64,000 bases of DNA, taken from the NCBI GenBank assembly GCA_029237695.1, contig CM055272.1, positions 12,202,042-12,266,041 of the forward strand, written 5' to 3'. The stretch comes from Conchocele bisecta. Taxonomy: Eukaryota; Mollusca; Bivalvia; Lucinida; Thyasiridae. Made by a program: the position numbers and the translations under genes. A model generated the notes under the pieces. That model made no database searches. It was not told the origin of the DNA and saw only the letters and a program-made list of their open reading frames with translations. Positions 37,333 through 49,289 of this stretch are shown here, piece after piece. The stretch's first letter is position 1. Every line of letters begins with the position of its first letter.

Positions 37333-37814
37333 GTAAATTGACTGCCTCACCTGCGCCTTTATGGGGTGTTGCACTACCACCCACATTGATCTAGACCCTG
37401 GGACTCGGTCCTGGATGAAAAGATAGACTGTTTATTTAAGCAGGTGAGCTGATTATTGTGAAATGATGCACAAGTGACTGGGTCCTTACACTAAACAAAC
37501 GAGTGACCGTAGTAAACCAAGTTTGTTTAGCGGTAAGACCTAATCACAAGGGAATTTTTCAAAATGATCTGCTCACCTGGTTGAATAAGCATTTTCTTTC
37601 ATTTAACACATGATCCTTTACTAAAACAAAGTGATTCAAGCACAACATATGGCCAAGAGTTGTGCGAATTATTTTATCTAGGCGGGCCGTAGTGAAGGTG
37701 ACTATCTCGCTATTCAGAATGTGTGTCTGAGAATCTGGTTTGATTAGTCTATGGAAATCGCTATTAATTGCAACATTACCGACATCATTTCTTCATATAT
37801 GGGAATCACGAGAG

Positions 37815-40800
37815 TGGTGTAAACTACCGCTGCTTTACAGAACCGAGTGGTGTAAACTACCGCTGCTCTACAGAACCGAATGGTGTAAACTACTGCTGCA
37901 CTACCGAACCGAGTGGTGTAAACTACCGCTGCTCTACAGAACCGAGTGGTGTAAACTACCGCTGCACTACCAAACCGAATGGTGTAAACTACCGCTGCTC
38001 TACAGAACTGAGTGGTGTAAACTAATGCTGCTCTACCGAACCAAGTGGTGTAAACTACTGCTGTTCTATAGAACTGAGTGGTGTAAACTACCGCTACTCT
38101 ACAGAACCGAGTGGTGTAAACTACCGCTGCTCTACCGAACCGAGTGGTGTAAACTATCGCTGCTGTACACAACTGAGTGGTGTAAACTACCGCTGCTCTA
38201 CCGAACCGAGTGGTGTAAACTACCGCTGCTGTACACACGTGAGTGGTGTAAACTAGCACTGCTCTACAGAAGTCAGTGGTGTAAACTACCGCTGCTCTAC
38301 ATAACTGAGTGGTGTAAACTACCGCTGTTGTACACAAGTGAGTGGTGTAAACTACCGCTGCTCTACACAACTGAGTGGTGTAAACTACCGCTGCTCTACA
38401 GAACCGAGTAGTCTAAACTACTGCGGCTCTGCCGAACCGAGTGGTGTAAACTACCGCTGCTTTACACAATTTAGTGGTGTAACCTACCGCTACTCTACAG
38501 AACCGAGTGGTGTAAACTACCGCCGCTGTACACAACTGAGTGGTGTAAACTACCACTGCTCTACACAACCGAGTGGTATAAGCTACCACAGCTCTACAGA
38601 ACCGAGTAGTGTAAACTAACGCTGCTCTACCGAACCGAGTGGTGTAAACTATCGCTGCTGTACACAACTGAGTGGTGTAAACTACCGCTGCTCTACCGAA
38701 CCGAGTGGTGTAAACTACCGCTGCTGTACACACGTGAGTGGTGTAAACTAGCACTGCTCTACAGAAGTCAGTGGTGTAAACTACCGCTGCTCTACATAAC
38801 TGAGTGGTGTAAACTACCGCTGTTGTACACAAGTGAGTGGTGTAAACTACCTCTGCTCTACACAACCGAGTGGTGTAAACTACCACTGCTCTACACAACC
38901 TGAGTGGTGTCAACTACCGCCCGCTGCTCTGCACAACTGAGTGGTGTAAACTATCACTGCTATACACAACTGAGTGGTGTAAACTACCGCTGCTCTACAC
39001 AGCAGAGTGGTGTAAACTATCGCTGCTCTACATAACTGAGTGGTGTAAGCTACCGCTGCTCTACACAGCCAAGTGGTGTAAACTACCACTGCTCTACACA
39101 ACTGAGTGGTGTAAACTACCGCTGCTCTACCGAACCGAGTGGTGTAAACTACCGCTGCTGTACACACATGAGTGGTGTAAACTAGCGCTGCTCTACATAA
39201 GTCAGTGGTGTAAACTACCGCTGCTCTACATAACCGAGTGGTGTAAACTACCGCTGCTGTACACAAGTGAGTGGTGTAAACTACCTCTGCTCTACACAAC
39301 CGAGTGGTGTAAACTACCGCTGCTCTACACAACCTGAGTGGTGTCAACTACCGCCCGCTGCTCTGCACAACTGAGTGGTGTAAACTATCACTGCTATACA
39401 CAACTGAGTGGTGTAAACTACCGCTGCTCTACACAGCAGAGTGGTGTAAACTATCGCTGCTCTACATAACTGAGTGGTGTAAGCTACCGCTGCTCTACAC
39501 AGCCAAGTGGTGTAAACTACCACTGCTCTACACAACTGAGTGGTGTAAACTACCGCTGCTCTACCGAACCGAGTGTGGTGTAAACTACCGCTGCTGTACA
39601 CACATGAGTGGTGTAAACTAGCGCTGCTCTACATAAGTCAGTGGTGTAAACTACCGCTGCTCTACATAACCGAGTGGTGTAAACTACCGCTGCTGTACAC
39701 AAGTGAGTGGTGTAAACTACCTCTGCTCTACACAACCGAGTGGTGTAAACTACCGCTGCTCTACACAACCTGAGTGGTGTCAACTACCGCCCGCTGCTCT
39801 GCACAACTGAGTGGTGTAAACTATCACTGCTATACACAACTGAGTGGTGTAAACTACCGCTGCTCTACACAGCAGAGTGGTGTAAACTATCGCTGCTCTA
39901 CATAACTGAGTGGTGTAAGCTACCGCTGCTCTACACAGCCAAGTGGTGTAAACTACCGCTGCTCTACACAACTGAGTGGTGTAAACTACCGCTGCTCTAC
40001 ACAACAGTGGTGTAAATTACCGCTGTCCTACATAACTGAGTGGTGTAAACTACTGCTGCTCTACCAAACCAAGAGGTGTAAACTACCGCTGCTGTACACA
40101 ACTGAGTGGTGTAAACTACTGCTGATCTACACAACTGAGTGGTGTAAGCTACCGCTGCTCTACAGAACCTGAGTGGTGTCAACTACCGCTGCTCTGCACA
40201 ACTGAGTGGTGTAAACTATCACTGCTATACACAACTGAGTGGTGTAAACTACCGCTGCTCTACACAACCGAGTGGTGTAAACTACCACTGATATACACAT
40301 CCGAGTGATGTAAACTACCGCTGCTCTACACAACCGAGTGTTGTAAACTACCTCTGCTCTACACAACCGAGTGGTGTAAACTACCGCTGCTCTACAGAAC
40401 ATGAGTGGTGTCAACTACCGCTGCTCTGTACAACTGAGTGGTGTAAACTATCACTGCTATACACAACTGAGAGGTGTAAACTACCACTGATATACACATC
40501 TGAGTAATGTAAACTACCGCTGCTCTACACAACCGAGTGGTGTAAACTACCACTGCTCTACACAACCGAGTGGTGTAAACTACCGCTGCTCTACAGAACC
40601 TCAGTGGTGTCAACTACCGCTGCTCTGCACAACTGAGTGGTGTAAACTACCACTGCTATACACAATTGAGTGGTGTAAACTACCACTGATGTACACATCT
40701 GAGTGATGTAATCTACCGCTGCTCTACACAACTGAGTGGTGTAAACTACCACTGCTCTACACAACCGAGTGGCATAAACTACCGCTGCTCTAAAACGTGA

Positions 40801-41242
40801 GTGGTGTAAACTACCACTGCTCTACAGAACTGAGGGGTGTAAACTACCGCTGCTCTACATAACCAAGTTGTGTAAACTACCGCTGCTCTACAGAACTGAG
40901 TGATGTAAACTACCGCTGCTCTACAGAACTGAGTGGTGTAAACTACCGCTGCTCTACAGAACCGAGTGGTGTAACCTACCGCTGCTCTACAGAACTGAGT
41001 GGTGTAAACTACCGCTGCTCTGCCAAATCGAGTGGTGTAAACTACCGCTGCTCTACCAAACCGAGTGGTGTAAACTACCGCTGCTCTACAGAACTGAGTG
41101 GTGTAAACTACTGTAGAGAACTGAGTGGTAAAAGCTACCGCTGCTCTACAGAACCGAGTGGTATAACCTACTGCTGCTCTGCAGAACCGAGTGGTGTAAA
41201 CTACCGCTGCTATACAGAACTGAGTGGTGTAAACTACCGCTA
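37815..41242. repeat. 33-bp minisatellite with higher-order repeats (array 8)
   Basis: About 100 copies of a 33-bp unit with gagtggtgtaaactaccgct and gctctaca. Because 33 is divisible by three, frames stay open on both strands over hundreds of bp. A larger block of 434-436 bp is repeated, with starts at 38911, 39345 and 39781, each opening with the unusual caactaccgcccgctgctct. Most units are full length with few indels, in contrast to arrays 5 and 6. Confidence 0.95.
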
Positions 41243-42100
41243 AGCAAAGCAGACATATTATATTAACAATGTAGGCCAGCAATCAGATATTGCTGTCATT
41301 TACAATGAAACACAATACAGTTAGAGGTCATACATAGAAATATATGTGCTTTAGTGTTAACCAACAGAGTGGTCATCACAACAACACAAATGTCCTTGTA
41401 CAACATGTGTAGGCAATATGAATGTGTCATATGATGTGTCATGTGGAGAATCCGGGCCGGCATGGTTAAAATTCATATCAATGTCAATACTGTATAGTAT
41501 AGCACATATATTCCATCATTTTCTGCCTGTGCTCATAAATAATGATATTGCTTATTTAAAATGCAGATACCCAGTTGGAACACGTCAAAGTATACGAAAT
41601 ATGGTGGCCATTTTGAATTTTAAAAGGACATACATAAATTACAAATGTGGCTAATATATTTGTTCAATCAATAGCATACATAACCAGCCACATTTGTAGT
41701 CCAAACCATTGTTATTCTCTTGTTGATAAAACTTATTGATTAAAACGGTGGTCATTTTGAAATACAAATCTATATAAACAACAATCTAATTTCATTACGT
41801 GACATAGTGATACAGGTTGCAATTAAAGATTTCATTTACTGCATGATTCTATAGATAATAATCCATTTTACCAACGAAATTGCTGGTGCCTAATTGAAAA
41901 TTACACAAAATGTATTGTTATGGTGGCCATTTTGAATTTTAAAAAGGCAGACATATCTGTTATTGAACAGAAATGTTACTATTTCACTTTTTTAATATAT
42001 CCTATAAATAATTTGACTAAATTGTGGTCGAAAATATGTTTATGCTTTTGACAAAAAGAGGATATGGGTCTTGAATGGTGGCCATCTTGAAATTCAAAAA
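41243..42100. other. AT-rich sequence with spaced ggtggccatttt motifs
   Basis: The phrase tggtggccattttgaattt, or close variants, recurs at about 41603, 41748, 41928 and 42077. It suggests an old tandem of about 160 bp. I see no exon. Confidence 0.5.
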
Positions 42101-42102
42101 AA

Positions 42103-42669
42103 ATGGTACCGTCATTTGGGCTAATTCTGCGCATCGGCTAATGCGCAATTCACGTCAAATTTAGTCTTGCGTACATCATAATAAAATATGTGGATTTCGG
42201 AATAATGGCACACTTTTATCACATTCCGATAGTTTGGTAAAATGTTATTGCTAATATAGTCAAAATGTTTAAAATCCTCAGACCCTGCTGATGGAATAGC
42301 TGTCTTATTTACTAAATTAACTGTTCAACTAAGAAAATAACCTGTCATGATGTCACTGGATAGTTCTGCTTGAAGTTTAATACCAATTTTGCTATGCTGA
42401 TCCAGCATGCTGTTCGATATTTTTTGTTTACTCTACCAGATGCGCAGCATTGATTTTAGCAGAAACAAATGTGACATTGCAAACATGGATGTGATGTCAT
42501 ACATCACACAATTTACGTCACTTACTGAACATTATGACATTTTACTTGCAGACGTCTTTGAACTGTGTTGAATATTCAGGAAATTTTTATGGAATATGGG
42601 GATGTTAATGACATATAAATTTGTTTGGAAAGCCTTAGGTGCGCAGAATTAGCCGACACTATTGTACCA
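42103..42669. mobile_element. 567-bp TIR element
   Basis: Left end atggtaccgtcatttgggct plus aattctgcgca is inverted at the right as tgcgcagaatt plus agccgacactattgtaccaa. It is AT-rich inside with no coding content. No clear target duplication. Confidence 0.6.
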
Positions 42670-42812
42670 ATTTGTTTGTTGTACTATGTCACATACTCTG
42701 TCATAAAATCACATTTCCGAAGACAATAGCAAAAATTTCAGCAGGTTCACTTTTTGACATCAACTAATTAGAAATATGACTTTGGTAGACATATCGCTTG
42801 TGTTCTTTGCAG

Positions 42813-42966
42813 ATTATGAAATGCGTATGCAGTTTCTGGAAGATAATTTGGCAAAGTCGTTTGACGAGATTTGCCACAACTGGCCGCTGCACCAATATCT
42901 GTGGAACTACAACTGTCTGGGCAAGCTAGATATCAGCTTGCTGGACTCGGCCTCAGATAAATGCCT
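42813..42966 (+). CDS. Exon 8: first half of six-Cys module 4
   Basis: This 154-nt exon runs from phase 1 to phase 2, with acceptor gttctttgcag and donor gtatgt. It encodes a long helical lead (YEMRMQFLEDNLAKSFDEIC), then HNWPLHQYLWNYNC and LGKLDISLLDSASDKC. The cysteines are C1-C3, but C1 lies at residue 20 rather than residue 3, so the start differs from modules 2 and 3. The donor splits the codon after C3 as elsewhere. Reading on past the donor gives an apparently longer frame into a palindromic repeat. The exon must end here for phase to match exon 9. Confidence 0.88.
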
Positions 42967-43004
42967 GTATGTACAGCGCTTCTGTTTACCAGACCTGTCT
43001 ATAT

Positions 43005-43278
43005 ACATGGTATATATGAATGTGACTGGACAAATGTGGCTTGTGGGTTTTTCGACCAGTGTAGATCCAGATCAGGCTTTGCATCCACACAATCTGATCA
43101 GGATCTGCACTGTTCGCTATTCCATAAGTGGAACACATGTGCTGCTTCTAACATGCAATATTAATCATTATCAGGTATCAGATGTACTATTTGATCAGGT
43201 GCTACACTGGTAACAAATGCCCTAAGCCCCATTTTGTCGGTCACAGACATATATGAGACAAGCCATGTAATTTTGATA
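43005..43278. mobile_element. Palindromic dispersed repeat copy
   Basis: Left part gaatgtgactggacaaatgt pairs with right part cattttgtcggtcacagaca. The interior carries accagtgtagatccagatca and ctgatcaggatctgcactgt, which are near inverses. It starts about 40 bp after the exon 8 donor. Confidence 0.7.
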
Positions 43279-43624
43279 TAATATCGTATGAAAAATATTT
43301 ACAATAATTATGATACGTTCCATATATGACGTCAAAAATAAATGAAATATTCAAAATTCTATTTCGCATTTTGCTATGAAAATTTCGATAACTTTTGACG
43401 TCATACGGAAACTATTACAGCTTCTGTACATATTTTCAAACTACATCTCAACAAGCAGCACTCGGAGATGAATTCACATAAGCATAAAAGCTAATCCTGT
43501 TTCAAACTGTACGTATCACATGTTTCTCTCTTGAAATAATTATTGTTTAACCCTGATAATGCTGAATTATTTTTGTTACCTGTATCTGCTGTTTATTTTG
43601 TATTTTTGTAATTCTATTACTTTA

Positions 43625-43757
43625 AAGGGAAGGGGCCAAGTGACTTTGGTGTGGTATGGACCTGGCACCAGGTCAGGTTATTCTAATTTCCGGGCTGAAT
43701 ATATTTTAAATGGCCGTAGCTGTTGATAGGCCATAAAACACCAATCAATCAATTTCA
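43625..43757 (+). mobile_element. SINE-like fragment
   Basis: It has gaaggggccaagtgactttg, gacctggcaccaggtcaggt and the tail gtagctgttgataggccata, collinear with the 3' half of the SINE at 48271-48668. Confidence 0.65.
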
Positions 43758-43936
43758 CTGGCCAACTATTTACCAATTTCGCAAGCGGCTTGCACAGCTT
43801 GTCCATGCAATAATTAGAGTAATACTTGACGGATCGTAACCAAATTGGTATACATGCGTATCACTGCAAGACGAAGAAGCCTATTGATTTTCAAAAGTTT
43901 CCGAAGACTTTATCTCCCCTCCCATGGCGGCCATTT

Positions 43937-46900
43937 TTAGCTCGCCTGCACGAAGTGCAGAAGAGCTTATGGCATACCCCCGGCGTCGTCGGCGTCCACA
44001 AATTAACGTTGGGGTAAATGTCTTATAACTTCTGTTTCCTTTCATGGAACACCTTGTTATTTCATACATGCATTCCTCAGATGACCCTATATCATGCAGT
44101 AGCAAATCCATGACCCACCGCCCAACCCTTACCCCAAGGTCAAGGTCACGGTCACAAACATAGCACATTCATAAACTTAACGTTGGGATAAATTTCTTAC
44201 ATCCGTTTCCTTTCATGGAACGCCTTCATATTTCATACATGCATTTCTCAGATGACCCTCTATCATGCTGTAGCAAATCCAGGACCCACCACCCAACCCT
44301 TACCCCAGGGTCAAGGTCACAAACTTAGCACATTCATAAACTTAACGTTGGGCTAAAAATGTCTTATAACATCTGTTCCCTTTCATGGAACACCTTGATA
44401 TTTCATACATGCATTCCTCAGATAACCCTCTATCATGCTGTAGCAAATCCACGACCCACCACCCAACCCTTACCCCAAGGTCAAGGTCACAAACTTAGCA
44501 TGTTCATAAACTTAACGTTGGGGTAAATGTTGTGCAACTTCTGTTTATTTACAGGGAATGCCTTCATATTTCATACATGCATTCATCTGATGACCCTCTA
44601 TCGTGCTATAGCAAAGCCATGACCCACCGCCTATCCCTTACCCCAAGATCAAGGTCACAAACCTTGCACATTCATAAACTTAACGTTGGGGTAAATGTTG
44701 TGTAACTTCTGTTTATTTACAGGGAATACCTTTATATTTCATACATGCATTCATCTGATGATACTCTATCGTACTATAGCAAATCCATGACCCACCTCCA
44801 ACCCCTTTCCCCAAGGTCAAGGTCACAAATTTAGCACATTCATAAACTTAACGTTGGGGTAAATGTCTTATAACATCCGTTTCCTTTCATGTAACGCCTT
44901 GATATTTCATACATGTATTCATCTGATGATACTCTATTGTGCTATAGCAAATCCATAACCCACCCCTTACCCCAAGGTCAAGGTCACAAACTTAGCACAT
45001 TCATAAACTTAACGTTGGGGTAAATGTCTTATAACATCTGTTTCCTTTCTTGGAACTCCTAGATATTTCATACATGCATTCATATGATGATACCCTATCG
45101 TGCGTAAATCCATGACCCACCGCCCACCCCTTACCCCAAGGTCAAGGTCACCCCAAGGTCAAGGTCACAAACTTAGCACATTCATAAACTTAACGTTGGG
45201 TTGATGTCTTATAACATCTGTTTCCTTTCATGGAACGCCTTGATATTTGATACATACATTCCTCAGATGACCTATCATGCTGTAGCAAATTCACAACCCA
45301 CCACCCAACCCTTTCCCCAGGGTCAAGGTCACAAACTTAGGATGTTCATAAACTTAACGTGAGGGTAAATGTTGTGTAACTTCTGTTTCTTTACAGGGAT
45401 CGCTTTGATATTTCATACATGCATTCATCTGATGATCCTCTATTGTGCTACAGCAAATCCATGACCCCCCCCCCCAACCCCATACCCCTTTCCCCAAGAT
45501 CAACATCATAAACTTAACGTTGGAGTAAATGTCTTTTTAGCTCACCTGAGCAAAGCTCATGTGAGCTATTGTTACCGCAATGTGTCCGTCGTCCGTGAAC
45601 GTGAACATTTTCAAACGCATTCTCCTCGGTAACCATTGGGCCTATGGTCACCAAACTTCATGGTCATGGTCCTTAGGTAGGGGGATTACAAAATTGTTAA
45701 AATGACGTCATTGCATAATCCAAGATGGCCACCGTCTAAAAATAGCACAAATTCTTCAAAAATCTTCTTCTCAAGAACCGCCAACCGGATTTCGACAAAA
45801 CTTGGTAGGAATGATCGATGTACAATGCTCTTTCAAAGTTGTTTAAATGGTGACCCCGGGGTCAAAAATGGGCGTGGCCCGTGGGGGTCAAATTGGATTC
45901 AAATTTTATTTTTGACCGAATATGGTCATGTCATATATCAAATCGAAGGTATCAAAGAGGCGATCACTCTTGTGCATTTTTTAATCAAAATTGGATGGTT
46001 AACTTATGTCATCCAAGATGGCCGCCAAAATGTCAAAAGTTTGTTCTTTTATTCGAGATTTCAAAATTCTTCTTCACACGAACCGCTTAGCCCATGGTGG
46101 CCAAACTTCACAGTTATGGTCCATGGGTGAAGCCTTTTCAGATTTGTTAAAATGGAGGTCATCGCTAATCCAAGATGGCCGCCTTCTAAAAATAGCATAA
46201 ATTCTTCAAAAATCTTCTTCTCATGAACTGCTAGCCGGATTTCGACGTACAATGCTTTTTCAAAGTTGTTAAAATGTTGACCCCGGGATCAAAAATGGGC
46301 GTGGCCTGTGGGGTCAAATTGGGGTCAAATTTTATTTTTGACCGAATATGGTTATGTTATATATCAAATCGAAGGTATCAACTCGATCGCTCTGGTGCAT
46401 TTATTGTCAAAATTGGATGGTGATGTCATCCAAGATGGCCGCCGAAAGGTCAAAAGGTCGTTCTTTTATTAGAGATTTCAAAATTCTTCTTCACATCGCT
46501 TGGCCCATGGTGGCCAAACTTGACAGTTATGGTCCATGGGTGAAGCCTTTCAGATTTGTTAAAACGGAGGTTGTCGCTAATCCAAGATGGCCGCCGTCTA
46601 AAAATAGCAGAAATTCTTAAAAAATCTTCTCACGAACCGCCAGCCGGATTTCGACGAAACTTGGTAGGAATGATTGATGTAGAATGCTCTTTCGAAGGTG
46701 TTAAAATGGTGACCCCGAGGTCAAAAATGGGCATGGCCCGTGGGGTAAAATTTTATTTTTGACCGAATATGATCATGTCATACATGTATATCAAATTGAA
46801 GGTGCAATATTTGTCGGAATCGGTGGTGATTATGTCATCCATGATGGCCACCAAAAGGTCCATTTATTCAAGATTTTGAACGTCTTTTTCTCAGGAACCA

Positions 46901-48046
46901 CATGGCCGATGCTGGCCAAACTTCAGAGTAAGTTAAGATCCTTGGGTGAAGCATTTTCAGATTTGGTAAAATGAGAGTCATCGCTTAATCCAAGATGACC
47001 GCCATCTAAAAATAGCACAATTATTTTAAAACATATGAACTCAATGTCACATTCTCGTCTGGTGTTCATGGAATGAGGTGAGCGAATTAGGGCCATCATG
47101 GCCCTCTTGTTGTAACTCGTTGTAACTTCTGTTTCTTTACAGGGAACGCCTTGATATTTCATACATGCATTCATCTGATGATACTCTATCGTACTATAGC
47201 AAATCCATGACCCACCGCCCACCCCTTACCCCAGGGTCAAGGTCACAAACTTTAGCACATTCATAAACTTAACGTTGGGGTAAATGTCTTGTAACATCTG
47301 TTTCCTTTCATGGAACGCCTTACCCAAAGGTCAAGGTCACAAACTTAGTACATTCATAAACTTAACGTTGGTGTAAATGTTGTGTAACTTATGTTTTGTT
47401 ACAGGGAACGCTTTGATATTTCATACATGCATTCATCTGATGATCCTCTATTGTGCTACAGCAAATCCATGACCCCCACCCCCACCCATTTCCTTTGATA
47501 TTTCATACATGCATTCATCTGATGATACTCTATTGTGCTATAGCAAATCCATGACCCACCGCCCACCCCTTACCCCAGGGTCAAGGTCACAAACTTAGCA
47601 CATTCATAAACTTAACGTTGGGGTAAATGTCTTATAACATCTGTTTCCTTTTGTGGAACGCTTGGATATTTCATACATGCATTCCTCAGATGACACTCTA
47701 TCATGCTGTAGCAAATCCACCACCCACCACCCAACCCTTACACCAAGGTCAAGGTCACAAACTTAGCATGTTCATAAACTTAACGTTGGGGTAAATGTTG
47801 TGTAACTTCTGTTTCTTTACAGGGAACGCTTTGATATTTCATACATACATTAATCTGATGATCCTCTATTGTGCTACAGCAATTCCATGACCCACCTTGC
47901 ACCACTGACCCCAATGTCATGGTCCACCGCACGCCCCTTAACCCAAGGTCAAGTTATATAATATTCATGTTTTTTTATGCAACTGTGCCATGTTTGAGTG
48001 AAGGATGCCAACAGGCGAGCTTCGTTGTCTTCTGACAACTCTTGTT
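43937..48046. mobile_element. Second-level element in intron 8 with about 170-bp core (array 9)
   Basis: It starts after ggcggccattttt with agctcgcctgcacgaagtgc and ends acaggcgagcttcgttgtct and ctgacaactcttgtt. The core has about 15 units of 160-176 bp with cttaacgttggggtaaatgt, atttcatacatgcattc and ccccaaggtcaaggtcac. It is interrupted at 45535-47112. A short copy with the same ends lies at 60425-61025. Confidence 0.8.
45535..47112. mobile_element. Third-level element in intron 8 (gctcacctgagc family)
   Basis: It starts ttttagctcacctgagcaaa with an inverted gctcatgtgagct and ends gagcgaattagggccatcat and ggccctcttgtt. It holds three to four internal units of about 410 bp with atccaagatggccgcc and ccatgggtgaagcctttt. 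It interrupts a unit of array 9, which resumes as gtaacttctgtttctttaca. Confidence 0.82.
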
Positions 48047-48270
48047 AATATTCTCACTCTGTATCCTTGTCCACGCAATTTTAACCAAATTCGGTTTTCA
48101 TGTTTATCAAGGCAAGGTGAAGCCTATTGATTTTGAAAATTTCTGATGACTTATCTCTCCTTTGTGGCCATTTTTAATTTCTGCACTTGTATCCTTGTCC
48201 ACACAATAACTCACTTTCTAATTGACTGATCTTAACCAAATTCGGTATACATGTTTATCAAGGAAAGACA

Positions 48271-48668
48271 GTGGGTGGCAGGTGGGAGCACGCGATTGGT
48301 AATTTAATGAGCGGGGTTCATCCTTACCGGAATCCCGACTGGAGACCTGGTTTGGCCCTCACATACGTCTTTCGAATTTTGTATGTGACAGTTGAATCTG
48401 GTTATACCCCTTATGTGAGTATTACGATATTTGTAATCCTATTTTAGGGGAAGGGGCCAAGTGACTTGGTGTGGTATGGACCTGGCACCAGGTCAGGTTA
48501 TTCTAATTTCAGGGCTGAATATATTTGTTCTCGATGTAAATATTCCGTTTTGATTTTGGGATTTTCCCCCCAATGCAGCAGGTTAAAACGGGATTGAACC
48601 CGTTTGCCCGGCCTTACATGACCTTAGCTGTTGATAGGCCGTTAAACACTAATAAACAAACAAACAAA
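48271..48668 (+). mobile_element. Full-length SINE with 12-bp target duplication
   Basis: The insert begins gtgggtggcaggtgggagca and ends gataggccgttaaacac plus an (aaac)n tail. It is flanked by identical caaggaaagaca at 48259-48270 and 48669-48680. The host reads on smoothly if the insert and one duplication are removed. An internal gggttcatcctta could be a decayed B box, but a tRNA origin is only a guess. Confidence 0.88.
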
Positions 48669-48705
48669 CAAGGAAAGACAAAGAAGACTATTGATTTTGA
48701 AAACT

Positions 48706-48925
48706 TTCCATTTTAATGTCGACCTGAACAATTTTAATGCGACTCAAACCATTTTAATGTCGACCCAAACCAATTTAATGTGGAACTGAACCATTTAATG
48801 CTCACAGAAACCATTTTAATCTGACCTGAAATTTTTTAATGTCAACCCGAACCATTTTAATGCTGACATGAACCATTGTATTGTTCACAGAAACCATTTT
48901 AATGCTGACCTAAACAATTTGAATA
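48706..48925. repeat. About 22-bp minisatellite
   Basis: About ten imperfect copies of ccattttaatgtcgacctga, with alternating gctcacag and gctgacct variants, lie inside the host element close to exon 9. Confidence 0.8.
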
Positions 48926-49067
48926 CTCTCCCAAAGCACGCAATAACTCGAGTTCTACTTGACCGATCGTAATTGGACTTGCTCGGCGGGCATATATTGT
49001 GACATTCGGCACTCTTGTTAGATTTATCTAAGATATGAAAGTAGCAGTTTTGATTTCTTCCTTGCAG

Positions 49068-49201
49068 GCTGGAAGTGTCACAGCGACAATGTGTGTGGGA
49101 GACAATACAACCATTTGGCTGCTCCATGGAAGATGTCATTGCCATGTCTACCAGAGTGGAGGTCCGCGATGGCGTCTTGAGTGCCATACCCCCGGCATGC
49201 G
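49068..49201 (+). CDS. Exon 9: second half of six-Cys module 4
   Basis: This 134-nt exon runs from phase 2 to phase 1, with acceptor ttccttgcag and donor gtatgt. It encodes LEVSQRQC, VWETIQPFGC and SMEDVIAMSTRVEVRDGVL ending IPPAC, which give C4, C5 and C6. The C4-x9-C5 spacing is close to that in modules 1 and 2. The last G pairs with AT of exon 10, so module 4 is followed directly by the SEA domain. Array 10 begins about 90 bp past the donor. Confidence 0.87.
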
Positions 49202-49289
49202 GTATGTTTGAACATAATTGAGCATAATCCTCTGGAATTTTGTCTGCACAATCAACACTGTGGTCGAACCACTTCAGATTCAATATGCG

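Larger units (their letters stand above)
43765..49020. mobile_element. Host element of the intron 8 nest
   Basis: Units with gtccatgcaataa, gatcgtaaccaaattggtat and cctattgattttcaaaa occur at both ends (43800-43935 and 48050-48260, 48670-49000). The right end is ggcgggcatatattgtgaca and cggcactcttgtt. The element is split by the 43937-48046 insertion and by the SINE at 48271. The left end is approximate. Confidence 0.6.

Noticed and set aside
37740..38411. A 223-codon frame of EWCKLPLLYRT-type repeats and its reverse-strand partners
   Set aside because: It is the 33-bp array read in frame. All readings repeat every 11 residues on both strands, so unit length explains them.
42776..43213. A 145-codon frame starting upstream of exon 8
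   Set aside because: Only 42813-42966 is exon. The part before is intron with a clear acceptor, and the part after reads through the donor gtatgt into a palindromic repeat.
45702..46620. Open frames of 90-142 codons with repeated HPRWPPSK-type phrases
   Set aside because: They fall within the gctcacctgagc element, whose internal units repeat the atccaagatggccgcc phrase. No conserved domain is visible.
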